From Lachnospiraceae bacterium (lineage in GTDB: Bacteria > Bacillota > Clostridia > Lachnospirales > Lachnospiraceae), in assembly GCA_017938285.1 (NCBI GenBank), contig JAGBBW010000116.1, positions 1 to 41,146 of the forward strand: 41,146 nucleotides of DNA, given 5' to 3'. The translations under genes and the position numbers were made by a program. Shown piece after piece: positions 34,160 to 41,146 of the stretch (the stretch's first letter is position 1; every line of letters begins with the position of its first letter). The notes below the pieces were generated by a model. The model was given only the letters and a program-made list of their open reading frames with translations. It was not told the DNA's origin and searched no databases.

Positions 34160-35428
34160 CTATCGCTTGCCCTTCTGTCCGCCTCCGGACACAAGAAGAC
34201 CAGGCTGCTCAGAGCCTTCCGCTGACTCCTTTGTCACGATACATTTCAGAATCGTTTCATCGGAAGGCATCTGATACATGGTTTCCAGCAGTGTCTTTTC
34301 CATAATGGAACGGAGACCTCTGGCACCCGTTTTATATTCCAGTGCACGCTGTGCAAACACACGCAGTGCTTCTTCCTCAAATTCCAGTTCCACACCATCT
34401 AATTCAAACAGCTTCTGATACTGCTTGGTCAAGGCGTTCTTTGGATCTCTTAAAATACTGATCAGAGCATCTTCGTCCAGCATATCCAGTGCCACATGTA
34501 CCGGCACACGGCCGATAAACTCAGGAATCAGACCAAACTTCACTAAATCCTGCGGCATTACCTGGCGGAACAACTCACCAATATTCTTGTCTTCTCTCTC
34601 ATACAGCTTGGCAGAAAAGCCCATAGCCTTTTCCCCAATTCTGCCCTCTACAATCTTTTCCAGTCCATCAAAAGCACCGCCACAGATAAAAAGAATGTTG
34701 GTTGTATCAATCTGGATGAACTCCTGATGCGGATGTTTTCTGCCACCCTGAGGCGGTACAGAAGCCACGGTTCCTTCCAGAATCTTTAACAATGCCTGCT
34801 GAACGCCTTCACCGGATACGTCTCTGGTGATGGAAGTGTTCTCAGACTTTCTTGTAATTTTATCAATTTCATCGATGTAGATAATTCCGTATTCTGCTCG
34901 CTCAATATTAAACTCTGCTGCCTGAATAATTTTTAACAGAATGTTTTCTACATCCTCGCCTACATAACCTGCTTCTGTCAGTGCAGTTGCATCTGCAATG
35001 GCAAATGGCACATTCAGAAGCTTTGCCAGTGTCTGGGCCAGATAGGTTTTACCGGAACCGGTTGGTCCTATCATCAGAATATTACTTTTCTGAAGCTCCA
35101 CATCGGATTCTGCTACAGATAAAACTCTCTTATAATGATTGTAAACGGCAACCGAAAGAACCTTTTTTGCTTCCTCCTGGCCAATGACATACTGATCCAG
35201 GAATTCTTTAATTTCCTTCGGCTTTAACAGATTGATTCCCTGTTCCTCGGCATATTCTTCCGGAACCTCTGTCTCTTCGTCTTCCTCATCCATAATTTCA
35301 GAGCAAAGACCTACACAGGCATCGCAGATAAATGCGCCGTTCATGCCGGCTAACATTCTGTGTACCTGGTCCTGACGCTTTCCACAGAAGGAACAGCAGA
35401 CCATATTTTTGTCATCTGATTTTGCCAC
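34160..35428 (-). CDS. clpX: ATP-dependent Clp protease ATP-binding subunit ClpX
   Basis: ClpX unfolds tagged substrates and feeds them to ClpP. The 422-residue protein has the N-terminal zinc-binding domain (CSFCGK at ~12, CDACVGLC at ~35), Walker A GPTGSGKT (~115), Walker [11 protein letters not shown] (~180), and the ClpP-docking IGF-type loop represented by MGFSAKL (~270). The start is GTG (35426-35428) with GGAGG about 8 nt upstream. It follows clpP by 25 bp. Confidence 0.97.
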   Translation of the reverse strand: MAKSDDKNMVCCSFCGKRQDQVHRMLAGMNGAFICDACVGLCSEIMDEEDEETEVPEEYAEEQGINLLKPKEIKEFLDQYVIGQEEAKKVLSVAVYNHYKRVLSVAESDVELQKSNILMIGPTGSGKTYLAQTLAKLLNVPFAIADATALTEAGYVGEDVENILLKIIQAAEFNIERAEYGIIYIDEIDKITRKSENTSITRDVSGEGVQQALLKILEGTVASVPPQGGRKHPHQEFIQIDTTNILFICGGAFDGLEKIVEGRIGEKAMGFSAKLYEREDKNIGELFRQVMPQDLVKFGLIPEFIGRVPVHVALDMLDEDALISILRDPKNALTKQYQKLFELDGVELEFEEEALRVFAQRALEYKTGARGLRSIMEKTLLETMYQMPSDETILKCIVTKESAEGSEQPGLLVSGGGQKGKR

Positions 35429-35453
35429 TTAAGCTACCTCCGTCAATCCCTGC

Positions 35454-36038
35454 TTATGCTCTCTCACGAACAATAACGTCTACCAGACCGTATTCCAGTG
35501 CCTGTTCTGCGGTCATATAATTATCACGCTCGGTATCTGCCGCAATTACTTCTACCGGCTTTCCGGTATTTGCTGCAAGAATTTCGTTTAATTTCTTTCT
35601 GGTTCTTAAAATATTTTCCGCTGCAATACGGATTTCTGTTTCCTGTCCTCTTACACCACCGGATGGCTGATGAATCATAACTTCAGAATTTGGAAGAATC
35701 ATTCTCTTTCCCTTAGTACCACCTGCTAACAGAAAAGCACCCATGCTGGCAGCCATACCGATACAAATAGTGGAAACATCACATTTAATAAACTGCATGG
35801 TGTCATAAATCGCCATGCCGGCAGTCACGGAACCGCCCGGACTGTTAATATAGAGGGAAATATCCTTCTTTGGATCTTCTGCCTCTAAGAACAGCAGCTG
35901 TGCCACAACAAGACTTGCTGTTGTATCATTTACCTCATCACCAAGAAAAATAATTCTGTCCTTTAATAATCTGGAGTAAATATCGTAGGAACGTTCCCCT
36001 TTGCTGGTCTGTTCCACAACATAAGGTACAAAACTCAT
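35454..36038 (-). CDS. clpP: ATP-dependent Clp protease proteolytic subunit ClpP
   Basis: ClpP is the 14-subunit serine protease barrel used by ClpX and other ATPases. The 194-residue protein has the catalytic triad Ser in GMAASMGAF (~97), His in MIHQPSGG (~122) and Asp in DTERDNYM (~171), with the short N-terminal propeptide-like segment [14 protein letters not shown] at 36038 is chosen because GGAGG lies 5 nt upstream, inside the longer frame. It lies between tig (82-bp gap) and clpX. Confidence 0.97.
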   Translation of the reverse strand: MSFVPYVVEQTSKGERSYDIYSRLLKDRIIFLGDEVNDTTASLVVAQLLFLEAEDPKKDISLYINSPGGSVTAGMAIYDTMQFIKCDVSTICIGMAASMGAFLLAGGTKGKRMILPNSEVMIHQPSGGVRGQETEIRIAAENILRTRKKLNEILAANTGKPVEVIAADTERDNYMTAEQALEYGLVDVIVRERA

Positions 36039-36120
36039 TTTAACCTCCATATACACGTGAAAGCAAACGTCCACTGCCCAATGCGGGCAGTGACCTTTGC
36101 CTTACATTTTCTACGCTATC

Positions 36121-37407
36121 TTATTTTTCAACAGCAGCTTCCATTACAAAATCAAGAGCCTTCTGTACTGCAACATCCTCAGCCATGGACTTCTTCTCGT
36201 CCTCACCGATCAGTTCGTTTAACTTTTCGATTTCCATCTGGTACATTTCTGCCATGTTTTCAATTTCCTTATTTACATCTTCTTCGGAAGCAGTAATGTT
36301 TTCCGCCTTTACAACAGCCTCTAATACAAGTCTGCTCTGAATTCTCTTAAGAGCCTGTGGCTTTAAGTTCTCCATGAAGGTGTTTGCGTTCATGCCTGTG
36401 AACTGGAAATACTGCTCAATGGAAAGACCCTGCATCTGGATTCTCTGTGCAAACTCATCTGCCATCTGGCGGACAGTGTAATCTACCATAGCGTCCGGAA
36501 TTTCCATCTTTGCGCCCTCGATAATCTTTTCGATGACAGCTTCTTCCTTTACAGACTTAGCTTCCTTTTCTTTTCTTTCCAGAATTGTTGCCTTTAAATC
36601 GTTCTTGTATTCATCCAGAGTATCAAATTCGGATACATCCTGTGCAAAATCATCATCTAACTCCGGAAGTTCCTTTACCTTAATGCCATTTACCTTTACC
36701 TTGAACATAGCTGCCTTGCCTGCCAGTTCAGGAGCATGGTATTCTTCAGGGAACGTTACGTTTACTTCTACTTCATCACCGATATTCTTACCGATTAACT
36801 GGTCTTCGAATGTATCAATGAAAGAATGGGAACCGATTACCAAATCATGTCCTTCATCCTTACCGCCTGCAAATGCAACACCGTCACAGAAACCTTCGTA
36901 ATCGATGTTTGCGATATCGCCATTTTCTACTGCTCTGTCATCCACAGTAATCATTCTGGAGTTCTGCTCGCGGACTCTGTTTAATTCTGCGTTTAACTCG
37001 TCCTCTGTTACTTCCACAACAGCCTTTTCTACTTCAATACCCTTGTATGCGCCAAGTTCTACTTCCGGCTTTACAGCTACTTCTGCTGTGAAGATGAACG
37101 CCTTGCCCTTTTCAATCTGAACTACATCGATTTCCGGTCTGGAAACGATATCAAGACCACTTTCCTTTGCAGCATCCGCATAAGCGTCAGGAATCAGCTC
37201 ATTTGCAGCGTCTTCGAAAAACACCCCTGCACCATACATCTTTTCAATCACGTTTCTTGGAGCCTTGCCCTTACGGAAGCCCTGTACGTTGATTTTATTC
37301 TTATTCTTCTGATATGCCTTTTCACATGCCTTTTCAAATTCTTCTGCGCTTACCTCGATTGTCAGCTTTGCCATGTTCTTTTCCAGATTTTCTACTTTAC
37401 AGCTCAT
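36121..37407 (-). CDS. tig: Trigger factor
   Basis: Trigger factor is the ribosome-bound chaperone that meets nascent chains. The 428-residue protein has the N-terminal ribosome-docking signature GFRKGKAPR (~44-52), a central FKBP-type prolyl isomerase domain (~155-240; GDIANIDYEGF) and the C-terminal helical arms. AAGGAGG lies 8 nt before the ATG. It begins the tig-clpP-clpX operon; a hairpin sits just before the Shine-Dalgarno sequence. Confidence 0.96.
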   Translation of the reverse strand: MSCKVENLEKNMAKLTIEVSAEEFEKACEKAYQKNKNKINVQGFRKGKAPRNVIEKMYGAGVFFEDAANELIPDAYADAAKESGLDIVSRPEIDVVQIEKGKAFIFTAEVAVKPEVELGAYKGIEVEKAVVEVTEDELNAELNRVREQNSRMITVDDRAVENGDIANIDYEGFCDGVAFAGGKDEGHDLVIGSHSFIDTFEDQLIGKNIGDEVEVNVTFPEEYHAPELAGKAAMFKVKVNGIKVKELPELDDDFAQDVSEFDTLDEYKNDLKATILERKEKEAKSVKEEAVIEKIIEGAKMEIPDAMVDYTVRQMADEFAQRIQMQGLSIEQYFQFTGMNANTFMENLKPQALKRIQSRLVLEAVVKAENITASEEDVNKEIENMAEMYQMEIEKLNELIGEDEKKSMAEDVAVQKALDFVMEAAVEK

Positions 37408-37432
37408 TAAAAATTTCCTCCTTAAACCTCTC

Positions 37433-37480
37433 GACAGATATCACAAATTTGTCTATCTGTCCACAATAGACTATAGTATA
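37433..37480 (-). promoter_or_regulatory. tig promoter and 5' leader hairpin
   Basis: A minus-strand extended -10 (TGG-TATACT, hexamer at 37475-37480) lies upstream. In the leader, GACAGATA (37454-37461 read on minus) pairs with TATCTGTC (37433-37440), with the self-complementary CAAATTTG in the loop. The stem ends about 10 nt before the AAGGAGG site, close enough to affect translation initiation. Confidence 0.5.
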
Positions 37481-37511
37481 CCATATCTTTTTTCAAAATT
37501 CCAGTGTTTTT

Positions 37512-38852
37512 TTACTTCACTGCAAACTTTTGCAGTACAGCCACAATATCATCCACTACTTCGTTGCAGAGTTCCATGGTTCCTGCCTCTGCCATTACAC
37601 GGATTAAAGGCTCTGTACCGCTTTCACGAAGCAGAATTCTTCCGTCACCGGCAAGCCTGGCTTCACCGGCTTTCACTGCTGCCTGCACCTCATCGTCTTC
37701 CCTTGCTTCCTTTTTGTCTCTGACACGGACATTTTTTAATACCTGTGGATAAATTTTCATTTCTTTTAACAATTCCGAAAGCGGCTGCTTCTTCTCCAGC
37801 ATGACCTCCATAATTTTTAAAGAAGTCAGAACACCATCACCGGTTACTGCATGTTTGCCAAAAATAATATGACCGGAATTTTCACCACCAAGAGAGTGAT
37901 TGTTTTTCATCATATTTTCAAACACATATTTATCACCAACCGCAGTCTGCTCATAAGCAATACCTGCTGCATCCAGTGCTTTATAAAGCCCCATATTGGA
38001 CATAACCGTAGTTACCACCGTATTGTTATTCAGTTCTCCGCGTTCTTTCATGTAAAGACCACACAGATACATAATCTGGTCACCATCTACCAGATTTCCC
38101 TTTTCATCTACGGCAAGACACCGGTCAGCGTCACCATCATAGGCAAATCCTGCATCCAGACCATTTTCCACAACAAATTTCTGTAAATGTTCCATGTGTG
38201 TAGATCCGCAGTCCGTATTAATATTCAGTCCATTTGGTTCATTGCTCATGACATATGTCTTTGCACCAAGCGCATCAAATACGCCCTTTGCCACTGTTGT
38301 TGCAGAACCGTTGGCAAGGTCCAGACCAACTTTTTTATCCTTAAATGCCCTGGTAGCCAGGGAAATCAGATGGCCGATGTAACGGTGTCTGCCCATGGCA
38401 TAATCCACGGTGCGTCCGATATTTTCTTTCTTTGCAAAAGGCAGTTCTTCCATTTCGCCGTCAATGTATGCCTCAATCTGCTCTTCCACCTCAGCTTCTA
38501 CCTTGTAGCCATAGCTGTTGATTACTTTAATACCATTATCATAAAACGGATTGTGGCTGGCAGTAATCATAATACCACAGTCAAAATCTTCACTCTTTAC
38601 CACATAGGATACGCTAGGAGTTGTTGTTACGTGCAGCAGATAGACATCTGCTCCGCTGGCAGTCAGACCAGCCACTAAGGAATACTCAAACATATAGCTG
38701 GAACGTCTGGTATCCTTTCCAATTACTACCTTTGCCTTATGGTCCCTTCCATAATACCAGCCCAGGAAACGACCTACCTTATACGCATGCTCCACAGTCA
38801 GATTTTCATTTGCTTCTCCACGAAAACCGTCTGTACCAAAATACTTACCCAT
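37512..38852 (-). CDS. glmM: Phosphoglucosamine mutase
   Basis: GlmM converts glucosamine-6-phosphate to glucosamine-1-phosphate for UDP-GlcNAc and peptidoglycan synthesis. The 446-residue protein has the phospho-Ser in MITASHNPF (~100), the metal-binding DGDADR (~240), the sugar-binding GGENSGHII (~325) and the phosphate-binding RESGTEPLIRV (~405). It starts FGTDGFRGEAN, the standard N-terminus. AGAGG lies before the ATG. It follows the degenerate GGDEF gene by 25 bp, suggesting co-transcription; tig follows after about 100 bp with its own promoter. Confidence 0.97.
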   Translation of the reverse strand: MGKYFGTDGFRGEANENLTVEHAYKVGRFLGWYYGRDHKAKVVIGKDTRRSSYMFEYSLVAGLTASGADVYLLHVTTTPSVSYVVKSEDFDCGIMITASHNPFYDNGIKVINSYGYKVEAEVEEQIEAYIDGEMEELPFAKKENIGRTVDYAMGRHRYIGHLISLATRAFKDKKVGLDLANGSATTVAKGVFDALGAKTYVMSNEPNGLNINTDCGSTHMEHLQKFVVENGLDAGFAYDGDADRCLAVDEKGNLVDGDQIMYLCGLYMKERGELNNNTVVTTVMSNMGLYKALDAAGIAYEQTAVGDKYVFENMMKNNHSLGGENSGHIIFGKHAVTGDGVLTSLKIMEVMLEKKQPLSELLKEMKIYPQVLKNVRVRDKKEAREDDEVQAAVKAGEARLAGDGRILLRESGTEPLIRVMAEAGTMELCNEVVDDIVAVLQKFAVK

Positions 38853-38877
38853 TTTCTTATCCTCTTTCTATCTTACT

Positions 38878-39969
38878 TTAACTTATTCTGAACTGCTGCT
38901 CTTTGTTACCCTGGGAACTTCTAATGCAGTTTCTGCCTTCCTGCTTTGCCTTCTGTAACTGCATATCAGCTCTGCCGCACAGACCGCCAAACGTCACATC
39001 CCCGGAAGCATACCGGACATCCAGTCCAATACTTACCGTCAGTATCTGGTTTGTTCCCATGATACGTGGAATTCCAAGATTCTCCACCCTGCAGCGTATC
39101 TTCTCTGCCAGATCACAGACATCCGGCAGCCTTAATCCTCTTACAAATACCAGAAATCCTGCCCCGGCAGTTCTGGCGGTCACTCCATAACCAGCCACCG
39201 TATTTTCAATCAATCTGGCAATCCGCCGGAGACAGACATCTCCCTGGGCATGTCCCATCTGGTCATTATACTCTTTAAACCAATCCAGCTCAATAGCAAG
39301 AACTGCAACCGTTTCCTGTCTGGCATGACAGACCTCCCAGACCTCCCCGGCATGCCGCTCCAAACCTTTACGGTTTTTAAGACCGGTCAGGGCATCCTGC
39401 TCGGATTCTTTTATTTCCCTGCGCAGCTTCTTTTCCACTGCTGTCAGATCACGTTTTAATGTATACAGATCCCTGGACACCCAGAATGCCAGCAAATGTA
39501 CCGCCACAAGCAGCAGTATCTGTGATACCGCCACCTGCCCGTTCCCGCTCTTTATCAGGACCCCTGCATAGCAGACCAGCTGCCCCAGCGCCAGAATCAC
39601 ATACTGCCCTAACGGCAGATAAACAAGCACTGCTGTCAAAAGCACGGAACCATAATAAAACATCAGACTCTGCTGCGCAAAATAGGTGCAGAACAACTGT
39701 ACATACAACAGATATGCCCAGACAATCCCATCATAATAACGCTTCGCTTTCTGCTTCTTTACAAAGTAAAACAAAAAAGCAAATGCAGCAGAGATAATGG
39801 AAAAAAAAGTCCCCGGAATCCGGTATGCCTCCACTGCTGCTGGTGCGATAAGCGTCAAAAGCAGAATCAGCGGAAATACAGCAACCGAAACCACCGATGC
39901 ATACAGACAGCGCTTCAAATTAGCCTGACTAAAAGCTGTATTCACTTTTTTTCTTCCTTTGTCGCTCAT
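38878..39969 (-). CDS. Membrane protein with degenerate GGDEF domain
   Basis: The 363-residue protein has about six membrane spans (~20-175), a short coiled linker, and a GGDEF-fold domain (~190-345). The domain keeps DALTGLKNRKGLE, ELDWFKEYNDQMGHAQGD and a late VSIGLDV strand, but the signature loop reads RTAGAGFLVF where RxGGDEF is expected. Loss of both Gly-Gly and Asp/Glu-Glu residues means cyclase activity is very unlikely; it may act as a GTP or cyclic-di-GMP sensor. ATG at 39969 has GGGAGAAG about 6 nt upstream; the long frame to 40131 would run into the divergent agcS start. Probably co-transcribed with glmM. Confidence 0.85.
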   Translation of the reverse strand: MSDKGRKKVNTAFSQANLKRCLYASVVSVAVFPLILLLTLIAPAAVEAYRIPGTFFSIISAAFAFLFYFVKKQKAKRYYDGIVWAYLLYVQLFCTYFAQQSLMFYYGSVLLTAVLVYLPLGQYVILALGQLVCYAGVLIKSGNGQVAVSQILLLVAVHLLAFWVSRDLYTLKRDLTAVEKKLRREIKESEQDALTGLKNRKGLERHAGEVWEVCHARQETVAVLAIELDWFKEYNDQMGHAQGDVCLRRIARLIENTVAGYGVTARTAGAGFLVFVRGLRLPDVCDLAEKIRCRVENLGIPRIMGTNQILTVSIGLDVRYASGDVTFGGLCGRADMQLQKAKQEGRNCIRSSQGNKEQQFRIS

Positions 39970-40101
39970 CTGCTTCTCCCGAAAAAATGTTATATAAAAA
40001 TTTATAACACATTTCCCCTGGAAGCACAAGAGAAATTTCAGGAATACAGCTTCCATCCTCTGCATATCCATGTAATAATAAAAAACAGGAGCACTTCGCC
40101 C
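39970..40101. promoter_or_regulatory. Divergent intergenic region with inverted repeats
   Basis: It holds TGTTATA...TATAACA (39988-40009), an AT-rich palindrome likely overlapping the minus-strand promoter, and TGGAAGC (40019-40025) / GCTTCCA (40049-40055), a 7-bp hairpin in the direction of agcS. A possible plus-strand -10 TAATAA lies near 40075. No known riboswitch is recognised. Confidence 0.35.
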
Positions 40102-41146
40102 ATGCCCACATTCCTTTCCTTTCTTCAACATATAAACAGCTTCTTATGGGGAGGCCCTCTGCTCCTGTTTTTACTTTTTTCCCATGGATATTTTTCCTGG
40201 CGTACCAGTTTCGTTCAAAAAAAGCTTCCTTCTGCCCTGCGTTTTTCTGTCAGCAGCAAAAAAAAAGAAGGTGGACTCAATGCTTTTACCTCTCTGGCTA
40301 CCACTCTCGCTGCCACCCTCGGAACCGGAAACATTATTGGCATTTCCACTGCCATAGCCTTCGGCGGTCCCGGAGCTGTTTTCTGGTGCTGGCTTACCGG
40401 TCTCCTTGGCATGGCAACTTCCTATGCGGAGTGCTTTTTAAGCCTGCGCTTCCGTGAGAAACGTGAAGACGGTACTTATCTTGGTGGTCCAATGTATGTT
40501 ATGAAAAACCAGCTTCATGCTCCGGGACTGGCAAAATTTTATGCCCTGCTGCTTCTCGTCTCCTCCTTCTGCGTCGGCTGTTCCACCCAGAGTCAGGCAG
40601 TTACGGACACACTGCACACCCTGTTTGGGCTTCCCCCTGCTTTTACCGGTCTGTGCCTTACCGCAGTCATTTTCCTTGTACTTCTGGGCGGATTTGCAGG
40701 AATCAGCACAGTATGCACCTATCTTGTACCTGTCATGGGGGCTTTTTATCTGTTTTGCTGCGTCATTCTACTTATATTTCATACAGAATACCTGCTGGAT
40801 GCCATTGTATTGATTTTCACCTCCGCCTTTTCCGCCTCATCGGTAACCGGCGGACTTCTTGGCAGTTCCCTCCTCCTTTCTGCCAGATACGGTATTGCCA
40901 GAGGTCTTTTTACCAATGAAGCAGGGCTTGGTTCGGCACCCGTGGCTGCTGCCAACAGCAGTGGGGAGCCGGACCGTCAGGCCCTGGTACTCATGAGTGC
41001 CACCTTCTGGGATACGGTTGTCATGTGCGGTATCACCGGTCTTGTTATTGTCAGTGCAGGAATTGCCTCGCCCGGTATTTTTTCCGGACTTTCTGCCGGA
41101 GATTACACATTTGCCGCTTTTTCCCTGCTCCCCTTTGCCGGAGAAA
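40102..41146 (+). CDS. Sodium:alanine/glycine symporter family protein (AgcS-like), 3' incomplete
   Basis: The frame opens at the ATG at 40102 (AGGAG about 10 nt upstream) and remains open for 348 codons to the window end. The protein is a polytopic membrane carrier: GGLNAFTSLATTLAATLGTGNIIG (two consecutive signature parts, ~58-82), the AECFLSLRFRE segment (~110), DGTYLGGPMYVM (~125-136), and FTNEAGLGSAP (~273-283) are hallmarks of the AgcS family (sodium- or proton-coupled uptake of alanine, glycine and similar amino acids). Family members are about 450-480 residues, so roughly the last 100-130 are missing. It is divergent from the degenerate GGDEF gene. Confidence 0.93.
   Translation, partial: MPTFLSFLQHINSFLWGGPLLLFLLFSHGYFSWRTSFVQKKLPSALRFSVSSKKKEGGLNAFTSLATTLAATLGTGNIIGISTAIAFGGPGAVFWCWLTGLLGMATSYAECFLSLRFREKREDGTYLGGPMYVMKNQLHAPGLAKFYALLLLVSSFCVGCSTQSQAVTDTLHTLFGLPPAFTGLCLTAVIFLVLLGGFAGISTVCTYLVPVMGAFYLFCCVILLIFHTEYLLDAIVLIFTSAFSASSVTGGLLGSSLLLSARYGIARGLFTNEAGLGSAPVAAANSSGEPDRQALVLMSATFWDTVVMCGITGLVIVSAGIASPGIFSGLSAGDYTFAAFSLLPFAGE

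Noticed and set aside
36039-37511. CtsR or CIRCE heat-shock operators near tig, clpP, clpX or lon
   Set aside because: No GGTCAAA tandem or CIRCE inverted repeat was found in the intergenic gaps.

Overview
The window looks like chromosomal DNA from a Gram-positive anaerobe of the class Clostridia, most likely a gut Lachnospiraceae. The evidence is gene order (tig-clpP-clpX-lon-ysxC; rho-rpmE-DUF1385-prmC-prfA), the family-typical DUF4364, DUF4956 and VTC-domain proteins, AGGAGG ribosome binding sites and sigma-A-like promoters, and a moderate GC content. No rRNA, tRNA or CRISPR array was seen. Most genes lie on the minus strand.

Region 1 (1-3,240): the left edge holds the last 18 codons of what looks like a large serine recombinase (DUF4368-type tail). 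It faces the 3' end of an L-cysteine desulfidase-like gene that loses family similarity about 75 bp away, so the window appears to start at the right end of an integrated mobile element that truncated the last gene of the operon dapF - SH3/C39-like lipoprotein - cysteine desulfidase.

Region 2 (3,240-8,800): a two-hairpin intergenic element; an apparent operon of a coiled-coil membrane protein, a VTC-type polyphosphate polymerase domain protein and a DUF4956 membrane protein, preceded by two inverted Spo0A-box-like sites; then an operon for a Ktr/Trk potassium channel (TrkH-like subunit, RCK subunit) and a SpoU/TrmH rRNA methylase.

Region 3 (8,800-10,650): a strong unassigned hairpin upstream of trkH, a small acidic protein, and a cobalamin riboswitch driving a DUF4430 (transcobalamin-C-terminal-like) anchored protein and an ECF transporter S component, which together form a probable corrinoid uptake module.

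Region 4 (10,650-22,950): accessory signalling and sugar genes. These are a PAS-(degenerate GGDEF)-EAL phosphodiesterase; a GH127 beta-L-arabinofuranosidase divergent from an AraC regulator, separated by a 245-bp palindromic repeat element; and a three-gene signalling operon (TraX-7TM-PAS-GGDEF fusion, hybrid histidine kinase with receiver and Hpt, tandem-receiver protein).

Region 5 (22,950-38,850): housekeeping genes. These are prfA, prmC, DUF1385, rpmE, rho with a long low-complexity N-terminus, a divergent radical SAM-DUF4364 pair, a YczE-like membrane protein, ysxC, lon, clpX, clpP, tig and glmM.

Region 6 (38,850-41,146): a membrane protein with a degenerate GGDEF domain, and the divergent start of an AgcS-type sodium:amino-acid symporter that runs off the window.
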